Shown: positions 29,899 through 41,387, counted from the stretch's first letter. The stretch: DNA of 64,000 nt from Hymenobacter roseosalivarius DSM 11622 (GCF_900176135.1 NZ_FWWW01000071.1:1-64000), one strand, 5' to 3'. The notes: generated by a model not told the origin, from the sequence alone. Program-made: numbers and translations.

Positions 29899-30201
29899 AT
29901 GGCAACGAAAGCAAAAGACCAAAAGCCTGTGAAATTGCACGTTAAGACTGGTGATACCGTTAAGGTAATTGCTGGTGACGAGCGTGGTAAGACTGGTACT
30001 ATCAAATCGGTGAATCGTACTTCACAGCGCGTTATCATCGAGGGTTTAAATCTAGTGACGAAGCACAATAAGCCAAGCGCTAAAAACCCACAGGGTGGTA
30101 TCACTAAGATCGAAGCTCCCATTCATGTGAGCAACGTGCAGCCCATTGACCCTAAGACGGGTGAGCGGGTACGCAAAAATGCCCCCCAGCAAAACGCCTA
30201 A
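29899..30201 (+). CDS. rplX: 50S ribosomal protein L24
   Basis: L24, 100 aa, an assembly initiator with a KOW motif ([24 protein letters not shown]) and [34 protein letters not shown]. The last residues (KNAPQQNA) are outside the conserved part. A GCCCCCCAG word (30181-30189) encodes their Ala-Pro-Gln. Confidence 0.96.
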   Translation: MATKAKDQKPVKLHVKTGDTVKVIAGDERGKTGTIKSVNRTSQRVIIEGLNLVTKHNKPSAKNPQGGITKIEAPIHVSNVQPIDPKTGERVRKNAPQQNA

Positions 30202-30216
30202 CCTGGCTTTACGACA

Positions 30217-30777
30217 ATGGCTCGACTCAGAGAAATATATCAGAAAGACGTGGTTCCTGCGCTCCAGGAGAAATTTCAGTTCAAGAGCGTAATGCAGGTG
30301 CCACGCATCACTAAGATCTGTATCAACCGTGGTATCGGTGCAGCTGTAGCTGACAAGAAACTGGTTGATAATGGTGTGGACGAGCTGACGACCATCACTG
30401 GTCAGAAAGCTGTTCCTACAATTGCCAAGCGCTCGGTTTCTAACTTTAAGCTTCGTGAGGGCATGCCTATCGGTGCTAAAGTTACCTTGCGTGGCGAGCG
30501 TATGTACGAGTTTATGGACCGTCTGCTGACAGTTGCTCTACCTCGTGTACGTGACTTCAAAGGCATCAACGATAAGGGCTTTGATGGCCGGGGTAACTAT
30601 ACCCTTGGTATCAAAGAGCAGATTATCTTCCCAGAAATTTCGATTGACAAAATCAAATCGATTTCTGGTATGGATATCACCTTCGTTACATCCGCCGAGA
30701 ACGACGAGCAGAGCTACGAGCTGCTTAAGGCTTTCGGAATGCCCTTCACTAACGCCAAGAAAGAAAACAATGGCTAA
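30217..30777 (+). CDS. rplE: 50S ribosomal protein L5
   Basis: L5, 186 aa, binding 5S rRNA and contacting P-site t[52 protein letters not shown] and the ending [15 protein letters not shown] are diagnostic. Its end overlaps the rpsN start by eight bases, which implies coupled translation. Confidence 0.97.
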   Translation: MARLREIYQKDVVPALQEKFQFKSVMQVPRITKICINRGIGAAVADKKLVDNGVDELTTITGQKAVPTIAKRSVSNFKLREGMPIGAKVTLRGERMYEFMDRLLTVALPRVRDFKGINDKGFDGRGNYTLGIKEQIIFPEISIDKIKSISGMDITFVTSAENDEQSYELLKAFGMPFTNAKKENNG

Positions 30778-31039
30778 GGAATCCGTTAAAGCAAGAGAAA
30801 GAAAGCGTATCGCTACAGTTGCTCGTTATGCTGAGAAGCGTAAAGCACTCAAAGCTGCTGGCGATTACGAAGGTCTGGATAAGTTGCCCCGCAACGCTTC
30901 GCCAGTACGTGTTCACAACCGCGACAAGATCAACGGTCGCCCCCGCGGTTACATGCGTAAGTTCGGCATTAGCCGCGTTACGTTCCGTGAGATGGCACTA
31001 GCTGGTAAGATCCCCGGAGTTACTAAGTCTAGCTGGTAG
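30770..31039 (+). CDS. rpsN: 30S ribosomal protein S14
   Basis: S14, 89 aa, long form without zinc-binding CxxC motifs. The sequence [88 protein letters not shown] is complete. The frame is open further upstream inside rplE, but the ATG at 30770 matches the family start. A 200-base break with a promoter follows. Confidence 0.96.
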   Translation: MAKESVKARERKRIATVARYAEKRKALKAAGDYEGLDKLPRNASPVRVHNRDKINGRPRGYMRKFGISRVTFREMALAGKIPGVTKSSW

Positions 31040-31157
31040 CTTAAGAACAACCATTATACCTCCTAATACTGGTATACTGGCTATTCTTTACTCCTCTTAC
31101 AAGTAGCCCAAGAAACCATTGGCCGTGCTTTTAAGCCCGAGCCAAGTAGTCTTAACT

Positions 31158-31205
31158 GAAAATTTCGCTGTTGCTTTCTGCAGCTGCGAAATTTTCTTAT
31201 CTTTG
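31158..31205 (+). promoter_or_regulatory. Inverted repeat and promoter ahead of rpsH
   Basis: GAAAATTTCGC (31158-31168) is perfectly repeated inverted at 31186-31196. Directly after it lies TATCTTTG (31198-31205), a good -7 box followed by CGCTCCC. A TTG at 31171-31173 is a possible upstream box, with a rather long 24-base spacer. The repeat could be an operator overlapping the promoter, or a terminator for rpsN. The spc cluster is therefore probably divided here. Confidence 0.6.
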
Positions 31206-31240
31206 CGCTCCCTAAAAAGGAGTGTACTATTCTACATCAA

Positions 31241-31639
31241 ATGAATACAGATCCAATTGCCGATTATTTGACTCGGGTGCGTAATGCCATCAAGGCAAAC
31301 CACCGGGTAGTAGAAATACCGGCCAGCAACATCAAAAAGGAAATCACGAAAGTGCTCTACCATAAGGGCTACATTCAGAGCTACCGCTTTGATGATTCGT
31401 CGGTACAAGGCACGATCAAGATTGCACTTAAGTACAACCCTGCTACTAAGCAGCCGGCTATTACGAAGTTGGAGCGTGTAAGTAAGCCTGGTCTGCGCAA
31501 ATATGCGCATGTGGAGAATCTGCCACGTGTATTGAGCGGTCTCGGGGTAGCCATCCTATCCACGTCGAAAGGCGTGATGACGGAGAAAGAAGCCAAAAAC
31601 GAAAACGTGGGCGGCGAAGTGCTGTGCTACGTTTACTAA
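31241..31639 (+). CDS. rpsH: 30S ribosomal protein S8
   Basis: S8, 132 aa, a 16S rRNA-binding protein essential for the 30S central domain. TDPIADYLTRVRNAIKANHRVVEIPASNIKKEI and the C-terminal STSKGVMTEKEAKNENVGGEVLCYVY are typical. In E. coli S8 represses the spc operon. The promoter just upstream makes it the first gene of a sub-operon here. Confidence 0.97.
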   Translation: MNTDPIADYLTRVRNAIKANHRVVEIPASNIKKEITKVLYHKGYIQSYRFDDSSVQGTIKIALKYNPATKQPAITKLERVSKPGLRKYAHVENLPRVLSGLGVAILSTSKGVMTEKEAKNENVGGEVLCYVY

Positions 31640-31657
31640 GCGAGAGGAAACAGAACT

Positions 31658-32212
31658 ATGTCACGCATTGGTAAACTACCGATCAGCCTGCCCACTAACG
31701 TGCAGATTGATATCAGCAAAGAAAACGAAGTAACCGTTAAGGGTCCGAAAGGGACTTTGACCACTCCCGTAGACCGCGACATCACCGTTTCTACTGCTGA
31801 TGGTCAACTGGTAGTAGAGCGTCCTACCGAACAGAAGCGCCATAAGGCTATGCACGGCTTGTATCGTTCTCTCATTAACAACATGGTTGTTGGTGTTAGT
31901 GATGGCTACACGGAGCGTTTGGAGTTAGTAGGTGTAGGTTATAAGGCTACAATGGCTGGTACTACGCTGGAACTCTCCTTAGGTTACTCGCACAATATTT
32001 TCTTGGCCCTGCCTAAGGAGGTAACTGCTACTGCTCTTACGGAGAAAGGTAAAAATCCTATCGTTACTCTGACCAGCATAGATAAGCAACTGTTAGGTCA
32101 AGTAGCTGCAAAAATTCGTTCGTTGCGCAAAGTTGAGCCTTACAAAGGCAAAGGTGTACGCTTCGTGGGTGAGCAGATTCGTCGCAAGGCTGGTAAAACA
32201 GCTTCGAAATAA
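31658..32212 (+). CDS. rplF: 50S ribosomal protein L6
   Basis: L6, 184 aa, near the factor-binding site. MSRIGKLPISLPTNVQIDI, LVGVGYKATMAG and the final EPYKGKGVRFVGEQIRRKAGKTASK are the family marks. The upstream sequence GAGAGGAAACAG is one of few near a start here that resembles a Shine-Dalgarno site. Confidence 0.97.
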   Translation: MSRIGKLPISLPTNVQIDISKENEVTVKGPKGTLTTPVDRDITVSTADGQLVVERPTEQKRHKAMHGLYRSLINNMVVGVSDGYTERLELVGVGYKATMAGTTLELSLGYSHNIFLALPKEVTATALTEKGKNPIVTLTSIDKQLLGQVAAKIRSLRKVEPYKGKGVRFVGEQIRRKAGKTASK

Positions 32213-32221
32213 TTTCGCATT

Positions 32222-32575
32222 ATGGCTTTCGATAAAGCATCAAGAAGAAAGCGGATCCAGCGCATCATCCGTACGCGGGTGGCTGGCACGTCCGATCGGC
32301 CTCGTTTGTCGGTGTTTCGCAGCAATAAGGGTATTTATGCCCAAATTATTGATGACACCATTGGTCAAACGCTGGTATCTGTATCATATAAGCACGTAAT
32401 AACGGCTGATGATGCTACTCCCGTAGCTTCTGCTGCTGCAGTAGGTAAAGAAATTGCCTCTCGCGCTCAGGAAAAGGGTATTACCAAGGTAGTGTTTGAC
32501 CGTTCAGGTTATCTCTACCACGGCCGCGTAAAATCATTGGCAGAAGGAGCCCGCGAAGGCGGTCTCAATTTCTAA
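32222..32575 (+). CDS. rplR: 50S ribosomal protein L18
   Basis: L18, 117 aa, a 5S rRNA binder. The arginine-rich N-terminus ([42 protein letters not shown]) and the end [19 protein letters not shown] are standard. It lies between rplF and rpsE. Confidence 0.97.
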   Translation: MAFDKASRRKRIQRIIRTRVAGTSDRPRLSVFRSNKGIYAQIIDDTIGQTLVSVSYKHVITADDATPVASAAAVGKEIASRAQEKGITKVVFDRSGYLYHGRVKSLAEGAREGGLNF

Positions 32576-32581
32576 ATCATC

Positions 32582-33181
32582 ATGGCAGAATTTAACAACA
32601 GCAACCGTGGTGGTGGCGGCAATGACCGGGGCGGCAACGACCGTCGTGGTGGTGGCAATGATCGGGGCGGTAACCGGGAGCAAACTCCTCGTGCTGGCGA
32701 TACTGATCTAAAAGAAAAGGTAGTAGCCATCAACCGAGTAGCCAAAGTGGTGAAAGGTGGTCGTCGTTTCAGCTTTTCAGCTATTGTAGTAGTAGGTGAT
32801 GGCAACGGCACTGTAGGGTTTGGCCTTGGTAAGGCTAACGAGGTAACTGATGCTATTGCAAAGGGAATCGATGACGCTAAGAAAAACTTGGTAAAAGTTC
32901 CTCTGTATAAGCATACTGTTCCTCATGTAATGGAGGGCAAGTATTCAGGGGGCTTCGTGCTGGTACAACCAGCTGCCGCTGGTACTGGTGTAATTGCTGG
33001 TGGTGCTATGCGCGCAGTGTTTGAAAGCGCTGGTATCAAAGATGTATTGGCTAAGTCAAAAGGTTCGTCTAACCCCCACAACGTGGTAAAGGCAACCTTC
33101 GATGCTTTATTGAAGATGCGTGATCCTATGCAGATTGCTCAGCAGCGCGGCATTACTCTCCAACAAGTTTTTAACGGCTAG
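32582..33181 (+). CDS. rpsE: 30S ribosomal protein S5 with Arg-Gly-rich N-terminus
   Basis: S5, 199 aa. About 35 residues of [14 protein letters not shown] sequence (residues 9-36) precede the conserved core, which starts [36 protein letters not shown]5 lies beside S3 and S4 at the mRNA entry channel and takes part in mRNA unwinding and decoding accuracy. E. coli S5 (167 aa) lacks the extension. The composition matches the C-terminal tail of S3 in this same window. Confidence 0.96.
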   Translation: MAEFNNSNRGGGGNDRGGNDRRGGGNDRGGNREQTPRAGDTDLKEKVVAINRVAKVVKGGRRFSFSAIVVVGDGNGTVGFGLGKANEVTDAIAKGIDDAKKNLVKVPLYKHTVPHVMEGKYSGGFVLVQPAAAGTGVIAGGAMRAVFESAGIKDVLAKSKGSSNPHNVVKATFDALLKMRDPMQIAQQRGITLQQVFNG

Positions 33182-33186
33182 ACGAG

Positions 33187-33366
33187 ATGGCGCAGATAAA
33201 GATCAAATTGGTAAAAAGCGTAATTGACCGCCCAGAGCGTCAAAAGCGTACAGTTCAAGCCCTAGGCTTGGGTAAAATCGGAAGCACCTCGGAAAAGGAA
33301 AATACCCCCCAGATTGCTGGGATGGTAGCCGCGGTGCAGCATTTGGTTGAAGTAACCGAACTCTAA
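33187..33366 (+). CDS. rpmD: 50S ribosomal protein L30
   Basis: L30, 59 aa, small and easily missed. It reads MAQIKIKLVKSVIDRPERQ, then LGLGKIGSTSEKENTPQ, ending AAVQHLVEVTEL. This is the usual ferredoxin-like L30 layout. It sits between rpsE and rplO, its standard place. A one-base variant of the repeated word (ACCCCCCAG, 33304) encodes Thr-Pro-Gln. Confidence 0.95.
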   Translation: MAQIKIKLVKSVIDRPERQKRTVQALGLGKIGSTSEKENTPQIAGMVAAVQHLVEVTEL

Positions 33367-33379
33367 GAAGTATCTTAAC

Positions 33380-33826
33380 ATGAATCTCAGCAATCTAAAA
33401 CCTGCCGTCGGCGCAACGCGCAATGAAAAGCGCATCGGTCGCGGTACGGGTTCGGGCCGCGGTGGTACATCTACTCGTGGTCACAAAGGGCAGAAGTCAC
33501 GTTCGGGCTATTCTAAGAAGTCGGGCTTCGAAGGTGGCCAAATGCCTCTACAGCGTCGAGTGCCTAAGTTTGGCTTCACGAACATTAATCGGGTAGAGTA
33601 TAAGGGTATTAATCTCGACGCTCTCCAGAGCCTGACGGAGAAGAACAGTGCAGCCACCATGGATGTTGCTTACTTCGTAACCAACGGCCTAGTTTCTAAG
33701 AACGCCAAAATCAAAATTCTCGGTCGTGGTGAAATCACCCAGGCTGTGGAAGTTCATGCTCACGCTTTTTCTAAATCTGCCGTTGAGGCGATTGAGAAAG
33801 CTGGTGGCAAAGCAGTGACTTTATAA
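33380..33826 (+). CDS. rplO: 50S ribosomal protein L15
   Basis: L15, 148 aa, a late assembly protein of the 50S. The glycine/arginine-rich N-terminus (NEKRIGRGTGSGRGGTSTRGHKGQKSRSGYSKKSGFEGGQMPLQRRVPKFGF) is the normal family feature. It precedes secY, as in almost all bacteria. Confidence 0.97.
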   Translation: MNLSNLKPAVGATRNEKRIGRGTGSGRGGTSTRGHKGQKSRSGYSKKSGFEGGQMPLQRRVPKFGFTNINRVEYKGINLDALQSLTEKNSAATMDVAYFVTNGLVSKNAKIKILGRGEITQAVEVHAHAFSKSAVEAIEKAGGKAVTL

Positions 33827-33839
33827 AGCCTGACTTGCA

Positions 33840-35156
33840 ATGAAGAAGTTTATCGAAACGATAAAGAACATTTTTGCGATTGAGGATCTGCGTACGCGGA
33901 TTCTCAATACGCTTTTTTTCATTGCTATCTACCGGCTAGGTTCTTTTGTCGTGTTGCCTGGGGTAGATGCTACCAGATTAAAGCAGGGAGCCGAAGGTCT
34001 CTTCGGAATTTTGGACACCTTACTAGGTGGAGCATTCAGCAATGCTTCCATCTTCGCGTTAGGTATCATGCCTTATATTTCAGCTTCCATTGTTTTGCAG
34101 CTGCTTACGATTGCAGTTCCTTACTTCCAGAAGCTACAGAAGGAGGGAGAGTCAGGCCGCAAGAAAATCAATCAGTATACTCGTATTCTGACCATTCCTA
34201 TTGTGATGGCTCAGTCGATTGGTTTTATTGCCACTATCACTCCTGAAGCCATCATTTCGCCTGGCACATTCTTCACGATTTCCACCATGATTATTATCAC
34301 GGCCGGAACCTTATTCTGCATGTGGCTAGGAGAGAAGATAACCGATAAGGGCATTGGAAATGGTATTTCGATGATCATTATGATTGGTATCGTTTCTCGC
34401 TTTCCAGGAGCCATTATCGGTGAAGCTGCCGCCAAGGGCATGCGTGGGTCATTGATCTTTCTGATTGAAATGGTGGTGCTGTTCCTGGTGGTGATGGCTG
34501 TAATCGTGCTAACCCAAGCGGTGCGTCGCATTCCGGTGCAATACGCCAAGCAGGTAGGTGGTACGACTCAGCTTAACGCTCAACGCCAGTTTATCCCTCT
34601 AAAGGTTAATGCTGCTGGTGTAATGCCTATCATCTTTGCTCAGTCATTGATGTTCGTGCCAGCAATCGTTGCCTCTATTTGGCAAAATGACAGTGACACT
34701 GCCAGCTATATAGGCGTTAAGTTTTCGGACTATACGTCTTGGCAGTATAACCTCGTTTTTGCTACTTTGATTATTGTCTTCACTTACTTCTACACTGCTA
34801 TCAGCGTTAATCCTAACCAGATTGCTGATGATCTGAAACGCAGTGGAGGCTTTGTTCCGGGGGTTAAGCCTGGCCGTGATACCTCTGAGCACATGGATGA
34901 GATCCTGACCCGTATCACATTACCCGGAGCTATTGCTCTTGCTCTCATTGCAATCTTTCCTGCTCTAGCTCTATTAGCTGGCGTAACTCGTCCGTTCTCA
35001 GCTTTCTATGGTGGTACTTCATTGATCATCATGGTTGGCGTTGTATTGGATACGCTTAACCAGGTGGAAAGCTACCTACTGATGCGTCACTACGATGGAA
35101 TGATGAAAACAGGTAAGCTCAGAGGTAGATCGCAAAATGTGGCGATGGCTTCTTAG
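33840..35156 (+). CDS. secY: Preprotein translocase subunit SecY
   Basis: SecY, 438 aa, with ten membrane segments forming the protein-conducting channel with SecE (gene at 7015). RLGSFVVLPGVDATRL, the plug region FGILDTLLGGAFSNASIFALGIMPYISASIVLQLL and the C-terminal loop LKRSGGFVPGVKPGRDTSEHMDEILTRITLPGA are characteristic. SecA, its motor, is encoded at 55.6 kb. Confidence 0.98.
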   Translation: MKKFIETIKNIFAIEDLRTRILNTLFFIAIYRLGSFVVLPGVDATRLKQGAEGLFGILDTLLGGAFSNASIFALGIMPYISASIVLQLLTIAVPYFQKLQKEGESGRKKINQYTRILTIPIVMAQSIGFIATITPEAIISPGTFFTISTMIIITAGTLFCMWLGEKITDKGIGNGISMIIMIGIVSRFPGAIIGEAAAKGMRGSLIFLIEMVVLFLVVMAVIVLTQAVRRIPVQYAKQVGGTTQLNAQRQFIPLKVNAAGVMPIIFAQSLMFVPAIVASIWQNDSDTASYIGVKFSDYTSWQYNLVFATLIIVFTYFYTAISVNPNQIADDLKRSGGFVPGVKPGRDTSEHMDEILTRITLPGAIALALIAIFPALALLAGVTRPFSAFYGGTSLIIMVGVVLDTLNQVESYLLMRHYDGMMKTGKLRGRSQNVAMAS

Positions 35157-35159
35157 GTA

Positions 35160-35930
35160 ATGATCGTTTATAAGACCGAGGAAGAGATAGAACTCATTCG
35201 GGCTAGTGCGAAAGTTTTAGCCCAGACTCACGGAGAAGTCGCGAGCCTTATCAAAGAAGGGGTAACTACCCGGAAGCTGGACCAGCGCGCGGAGGAATTC
35301 ATTCGCGACAATGGAGGGCAACCTTCTTTCAAAGGCTACAATGATTTCCCCTATAGTCTTTGTATATCGCCTAACTCGGTTGTAGTCCATGGTTTTCCCA
35401 GCGACTACACTTTAAGAGGTGGTGATATTGTTTCAATCGATTGTGGAGTTTTTCTTAACGGGTACCACAGCGATAGCGCTTACACTTACCCAATCGGGGA
35501 GGTGGCACCTGAGGTGATAAACTTGTTAGCTCACACCAAGCAGTCTTTATATCTCGGCATCGAGCAAGCAGTGGCTGGCAACCGCATGGGTGATGTCGGT
35601 AACGCTATTCAGAGCTTTGTTGAGAAGCAAGGTTATGGAGTAGTCAGAGAACTGGTTGGTCATGGTTTGGGCAAGAAGTTGCACGAACGGCCCGAGGTGC
35701 CGAATTACGGTAAACGTGGTTCGGGGCTAAAGCTGCAGACGGGGTTAGTTATTGCAATTGAACCTATGGTCAATCTCGGTGTCAAGCATATTGTTCAGGA
35801 AAAGGATGGCTGGACCATCCGAACCAAGGACAAGAAACCTTCAGCGCACTTTGAGCATACAGTAGTTGTTAGAAAAGACAAGGCGGAGATTTTAACCTCC
35901 TTCGAGTACATAGAAAAAGCCTTACAGTAG
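35160..35930 (+). CDS. map: Methionine aminopeptidase type I
   Basis: MetAP, 256 aa, removing the initiator Met from nascent proteins. The metal ligands lie in [22 protein letters not shown] (two Asp), [19 protein letters not shown] (His), IAIEPMVN (Glu) and [10 protein letters not shown] (Glu). It follows secY by three bases and precedes infA, the usual order. Confidence 0.97.
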   Translation: MIVYKTEEEIELIRASAKVLAQTHGEVASLIKEGVTTRKLDQRAEEFIRDNGGQPSFKGYNDFPYSLCISPNSVVVHGFPSDYTLRGGDIVSIDCGVFLNGYHSDSAYTYPIGEVAPEVINLLAHTKQSLYLGIEQAVAGNRMGDVGNAIQSFVEKQGYGVVRELVGHGLGKKLHERPEVPNYGKRGSGLKLQTGLVIAIEPMVNLGVKHIVQEKDGWTIRTKDKKPSAHFEHTVVVRKDKAEILTSFEYIEKALQ

Positions 35931-35934
35931 CCTT

Positions 35935-36153
35935 ATGGCCAAACAATCCTCCATTGAGCAGGACGGAGTAATTCTAGAAGCACTCTCTAATGCGATGTTT
36001 CGTGTTGAGTTGGAAAATGGTCATCAGTTGGTGGCCCACATTTCTGGAAAGATGCGTATCCACTATATCAAAATTCTGCCGGGAGATAAGGTGAAGCTGG
36101 AAATGTCGGCCTACGATTTGTCAAAGGGACGCATTGTTTACCGTTACAAATAA
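35935..36153 (+). CDS. infA: Translation initiation factor IF-1
   Basis: IF-1, 72 aa, an OB-fold protein binding the ribosomal A site during initiation. [69 protein letters not shown] is full length and canonical. Confidence 0.98.
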   Translation: MAKQSSIEQDGVILEALSNAMFRVELENGHQLVAHISGKMRIHYIKILPGDKVKLEMSAYDLSKGRIVYRYK

Positions 36154-36168
36154 TTTACTGACGACGAC

Positions 36169-36285
36169 ATGAAAGTCAAAGCATCGGTCAAAAAGCGCAG
36201 CGTTGACTGTAAGGTAATTCGCCGCAAGGGCAAACTTTACGTCATTAACAAAAAGAACCCACGCTACAAGCAGCGTCAAGGTTAA
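36169..36285 (+). CDS. rpmJ: 50S ribosomal protein L36, zinc-free form
   Basis: L36, 38 aa: [20 protein letters not shown], then [18 protein letters not shown]. The zinc ribbon of the metal-binding form uses three Cys and one His. Here only one of these Cys remains (Cys14), and the other sites carry Ser, Asn and Tyr, so the protein should not need zinc. It lies between infA and rpsM, its usual position. Confidence 0.95.
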   Translation: MKVKASVKKRSVDCKVIRRKGKLYVINKKNPRYKQRQG

Positions 36286-36307
36286 ACCATTCGTTTTATA
36301 AAAGCAT

Positions 36308-36685
36308 ATGGCTCGTATTGCAGGGGTTGATATCCCGGACAACAAGCGTGGCGAAATCGCCCTCACGTACATTTTCGGCATTGGCCGTTCTTTAGCTCAG
36401 AAGATTCTTGGCCAAGCCGGTATCTCTGTAGATAAGAAGGTTAAAGACTGGACGGAGGCTGAAGCCAGCGAGATCCGTGCTATCATCGCCGCCCAGCACA
36501 AGACTGAGGGTGTATTGCGCTCAGAAGTGCAATTAAACATCAAGCGCCTGATGGACATTGGTAGCTACCGTGGATTGCGTCACCGTAAGGGACTGCCAGT
36601 TCGTGGCCAGCGTACCAAAAACAACTCACGCACTCGTAAGGGCAAGCGTAAGACTGTTGCCAACAAGAAGAAGGCTACTAAATAA
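36308..36685 (+). CDS. rpsM: 30S ribosomal protein S13
   Basis: S13, 125 aa, bridging the 30S head to L5 and t[36 protein letters not shown] and the arginine-rich end [29 protein letters not shown] are diagnostic. Confidence 0.97.
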   Translation: MARIAGVDIPDNKRGEIALTYIFGIGRSLAQKILGQAGISVDKKVKDWTEAEASEIRAIIAAQHKTEGVLRSEVQLNIKRLMDIGSYRGLRHRKGLPVRGQRTKNNSRTRKGKRKTVANKKKATK

Positions 36686-36691
36686 CCAGTA

Positions 36692-36749
36692 GCGGAAATC
36701 GGTGCTTGCTTAGCATACTGAGCGGGCATCAACAACTTCCGCGTTTTTT
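36692..36749 (+). terminator. Structured spacer with U-tract between rpsM and rpsK
   Basis: GCGGAA (36692-36697) pairs with TTCCGC (36737-36742), and the inner GCTTA/TGAGC may form a second stem. Six T follow. It could be a weak terminator or attenuator within the alpha cluster. The large loop makes this uncertain. Confidence 0.4.
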
Positions 36750-36760
36750 GCGATAACTAA

Positions 36761-37153
36761 ATGGCACAAAAGAGAAAAGACAAAGCCAAGAAGCGGGTTG
36801 TTGTTGTTGAGCAGGTAGGTCAGATTCACATCAAGGCTTCTTTCAACAACATCATCATCTCCATCACCAACAACAATGGTCAGGTTATTTCCTGGGCTTC
36901 TGCTGGTAAGATGGGCTTCCGCGGCTCGAAGAAGAATACTCCATACGCTGCTCAGATGGCAGCTACGGATTGCGGTAAAGTAGCCCATGATTTGGGCATG
37001 CGCAAAGCCGAAGTATTTGTAAAAGGACCAGGCTCAGGTCGTGAGTCGGCTATCCGTACCCTCCAGAATGTGGGCATTGAGGTAACTACCATCCGCGACG
37101 TAACACCGCTGCCCCACAACGGCTGCCGTCCGCCTAAGCGTCGTCGCGTCTGA
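36761..37153 (+). CDS. rpsK: 30S ribosomal protein S11
   Basis: S11, 130 aa, on the 30S platform near the mRNA exit. [49 protein letters not shown] and the end [17 protein letters not shown] are canonical. Confidence 0.98.
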   Translation: MAQKRKDKAKKRVVVVEQVGQIHIKASFNNIIISITNNNGQVISWASAGKMGFRGSKKNTPYAAQMAATDCGKVAHDLGMRKAEVFVKGPGSGRESAIRTLQNVGIEVTTIRDVTPLPHNGCRPPKRRRV

Positions 37154-37296
37154 TATACTGAACAGGCAAAGCGTAGGCTACACGTCTGCGGATTTGCCCC
37201 CTGGTGTCGGGTTTCCGATGCGTATGCACTTGTTGCAACGCGTTTGCGAGGCTCGACATTCGCGGTTCAACCCCTGCAAAACTCAACATCCTCGAA

Positions 37297-37902
37297 ATGG
37301 CACGTTATACCGGTCCTAAAACCAAGATTGCCCGTCGCTTTGCAGAACCGATTTTCGGTCCAAGCAAGGCACTTAATAAGAAAAATTACCCCCCCGGCCA
37401 GCATGGTCGTGGCCGCCGCAAGAAGCAGTCGGAATATGCTATCCAGCTGATGGAGAAGCAAAAGGTAAAGTACATGTACGGTGTACTGGAAAAGCAATTC
37501 GAAAACCTCTTCCATAAAGCTGCTGCCCTCCCTGGCATTACGGGTGACAACCTTTTAGCTCTATTGGAGTCACGTCTTGACAATACAGTGTACCGCTTAG
37601 GAGTAGCTCCTACCCGCCGCGCTGCTCGTCAGCTAGTGTTGCACAAGCACATCACTGTAAATGGCGAAGTAGTTAACATTGCCTCCTATAAGTTGCGTGC
37701 AGGTGACGTTATTGGTGTTCGTGAGAAATCAAAGTCGCTGGAAACTATCACCACTAGCCTGAGCGCTCGCAATGCTCGCGCCTTCTCGTGGTTGGAGTGG
37801 GACGGCAAGGAAATGATTGGCAAGTTTACTAATGCCCCCTCACGTGAGTTGATCCCGGAGAAGATCCAGGAGCAGCTGATCGTCGAGCTGTACTCGAAGT
37901 AA
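37297..37902 (+). CDS. rpsD: 30S ribosomal protein S4
   Basis: S4, 201 aa, an early 16S binder at the mRNA entry site with S3 and S5. [26 protein letters not shown], the S4 RNA-binding domain ([39 protein letters not shown]) and the ending LIVELYSK are typical. The frame is open upstream to 37204, but the family start is the ATG at 37297. The 143-base leader may host autoregulation, which cannot be shown from sequence. Confidence 0.97.
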   Translation: MARYTGPKTKIARRFAEPIFGPSKALNKKNYPPGQHGRGRRKKQSEYAIQLMEKQKVKYMYGVLEKQFENLFHKAAALPGITGDNLLALLESRLDNTVYRLGVAPTRRAARQLVLHKHITVNGEVVNIASYKLRAGDVIGVREKSKSLETITTSLSARNARAFSWLEWDGKEMIGKFTNAPSRELIPEKIQEQLIVELYSK

Positions 37903-37956
37903 TCGCCTGCTGGCAGACTTCGTTTTTCCCCTTGTTGTATTTTTAAAGCCCCACTT

Positions 37957-38946
37957 ATGTCAATCTTAGCTTTTCAAATGCCGGAGAAAGTTGTGATGGA
38001 GAAATCCGATGACTTTTACGGAACGTTTGAATTCAAACCGCTGGAGAAAGGCTACGGCGTCACGATCGGTAACGCTTTGCGCCGTATCCTGCTGTCGTCG
38101 CTGGAGGGCTATGCCGTTACATCGGTTCGCACGCCCAGCGTGCTGCACGAGTTCATGACCATCGAAGGTGTGATTGAGGACATGTCCGAAATCATTCTGA
38201 ACCTAAAAATGGTCCGCTTCAAGAAGGTAAGCGACGCTATTGAGGACAAGATCACCGTCCGTATCAAAGGTCAGGAGACATTCACGGCCGGCGACATCAA
38301 TAAGTTTACCAACGGCTTCCAAGTGTTAAACCCAGATTTGGTTATCTGCCATGTAGATGCCAATACTGAGTTAGAGTTCGAACTAGCTGTGCAGAAAGGT
38401 CGGGGCTATGTACCCGCCGAAGAGAATAAGCCTACTGATCAAGTATTCGGGCAAATTGCTATCGATGCCATCTTCACGCCTATCAAAAACGTGAAGTATA
38501 GCATTGAGAATACTCGGGTAGAGCAGAAGACTGACTATGAGAAGCTGCTCATTGAGATTCAGACCGATGGCTCTATTCACCCTGAGGAAGCACTAAAAGG
38601 TGCCGCTAACATCCTAATTCAGCACTTCATGCTGTTCTCTGACAATACGATGACTTTTGAGACGGCTAAGGCTGAGGAAGAAGAAACCGTAGACGAAGAG
38701 ACGCTGCACATGCGCAAGGTTCTGAAGACGCCACTGGCGGATATGGACTTGTCGGTGCGTGCTTACAACTGTCTTAAGGCTGCCGATATCAAAACCCTCG
38801 GTGACCTAGTACAGCTAGATATGAGCGACATGATGAAGTTTCGCAACTTCGGTAAGAAGTCGCTGACTGAGTTAGAAAACCTGGTAGAAGAGAAAGGTCT
38901 GAACTTCGGAATGGACCTGGGTAAGTACAGACTCGATGAAGATTAG
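37957..38946 (+). CDS. rpoA: DNA-directed RNA polymerase subunit alpha
   Basis: RpoA, 329 aa. The N-terminal domain dimerises and nucleates polymerase assembly ([34 protein letters not shown]). The C-terminal domain ([46 protein letters not shown]) binds upstream DNA and activators. An acidic linker joins them. A strong terminator follows. Confidence 0.98.
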   Translation: MSILAFQMPEKVVMEKSDDFYGTFEFKPLEKGYGVTIGNALRRILLSSLEGYAVTSVRTPSVLHEFMTIEGVIEDMSEIILNLKMVRFKKVSDAIEDKITVRIKGQETFTAGDINKFTNGFQVLNPDLVICHVDANTELEFELAVQKGRGYVPAEENKPTDQVFGQIAIDAIFTPIKNVKYSIENTRVEQKTDYEKLLIEIQTDGSIHPEEALKGAANILIQHFMLFSDNTMTFETAKAEEEETVDEETLHMRKVLKTPLADMDLSVRAYNCLKAADIKTLGDLVQLDMSDMMKFRNFGKKSLTELENLVEEKGLNFGMDLGKYRLDED

Positions 38947-38960
38947 TCTTCATGCGTAAT

Positions 38961-39010
38961 GGCTGAATTGTCGAAGGCTTAGCGGCTTGGACAGTTCAGC
39001 CTTTGTTTTT
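38961..39010 (+). terminator. Terminator between rpoA and rplQ
   Basis: GGCTGAATTGTC (38961-38972) pairs with GACAGTTCAGCC (38990-39001) with one wobble, followed by TTTGTTTTT. It is a convincing terminator inside what is normally one operon, and suggests that rplQ has its own promoter or depends on read-through. Confidence 0.8.
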
Positions 39011-39129
39011 AATTTTTATTTCAGTGTGCCCGAGGTCGGGCGGTTCTAATGAGGTGGCTGCCCCGCGCATCCTGCCCGCCGTGGTCGCCCAACGCAAGCA
39101 CATACACTCCGCATTAGCACAACAACACA

Positions 39130-39750
39130 ATGAGACACGGTAAAACAATCAACCACTTAGGCCGCACGGCTGCGCATCGCAACTCGATGCTGTCTAACAT
39201 GGCTTCTTCGCTGATAATGCATAAGCGCGTATCAACGACGGTAGCTAAAGCCAAGGCCCTTCGCAAGTTCATCGAGCCTTTGCTGACTAAAGCCAAGAGC
39301 GATACAACCCATGCTCGCCGTACGGTTTTCTCGACCCTACAAAACAAGGAGTCAATAAAAGAACTGTTTGGTGAGGTTGCGGCTAAAATTGCTACCCGTC
39401 CCGGCGGCTATACCCGTATCATCAAACTCAGCGAGAACCGTTTGGGTGACAATGCTGAGTTATGCATTATTGAGCTGGTAGATTATAACGAGACACTGCT
39501 GGAGGCTAAGAACGCCGGTGAAGCTAAGACGACGACTCGTCGCTCCCGTGGCCGCAAGAAGTCGGCTACGGCTGGAGAAGGCGAATCTTCCGCTGAAGTA
39601 GTAGCAGAGCCGAAAGCCGCTGCAACTACAGCAGAGACGGCCGCTCCAGTGGTAGCTACTACTGCTCCTGAGGACACGCCTACGACGACCGTAAAAGAAG
39701 ACGAGACTCGTGACGACGCTAAAGCAAAAGACGAGGAAGCTGCTTCGTAA
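39130..39750 (+). CDS. rplQ: 50S ribosomal protein L17 with long C-terminal tail
   Basis: L17, 206 aa. The first 120 or so residues are the standard protein ([60 protein letters not shown]). The rest is a low-complexity tail, first basic (RRSRGRKK), then Ala/Thr/Glu/Asp-rich. L17 sits near the tunnel exit. The tail function is unknown; extensions of this kind occur in related bacteria. It closes the ribosomal cluster. Confidence 0.96.
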   Translation: MRHGKTINHLGRTAAHRNSMLSNMASSLIMHKRVSTTVAKAKALRKFIEPLLTKAKSDTTHARRTVFSTLQNKESIKELFGEVAAKIATRPGGYTRIIKLSENRLGDNAELCIIELVDYNETLLEAKNAGEAKTTTRRSRGRKKSATAGEGESSAEVVAEPKAAATTAETAAPVVATTAPEDTPTTTVKEDETRDDAKAKDEEAAS

Positions 39751-41340
<1,590 letters not shown>

Positions 41341-41387
41341 ATTCCTGATTTCGGCTGATTTTTCACTGATTACGCAGATGCTGCTAG

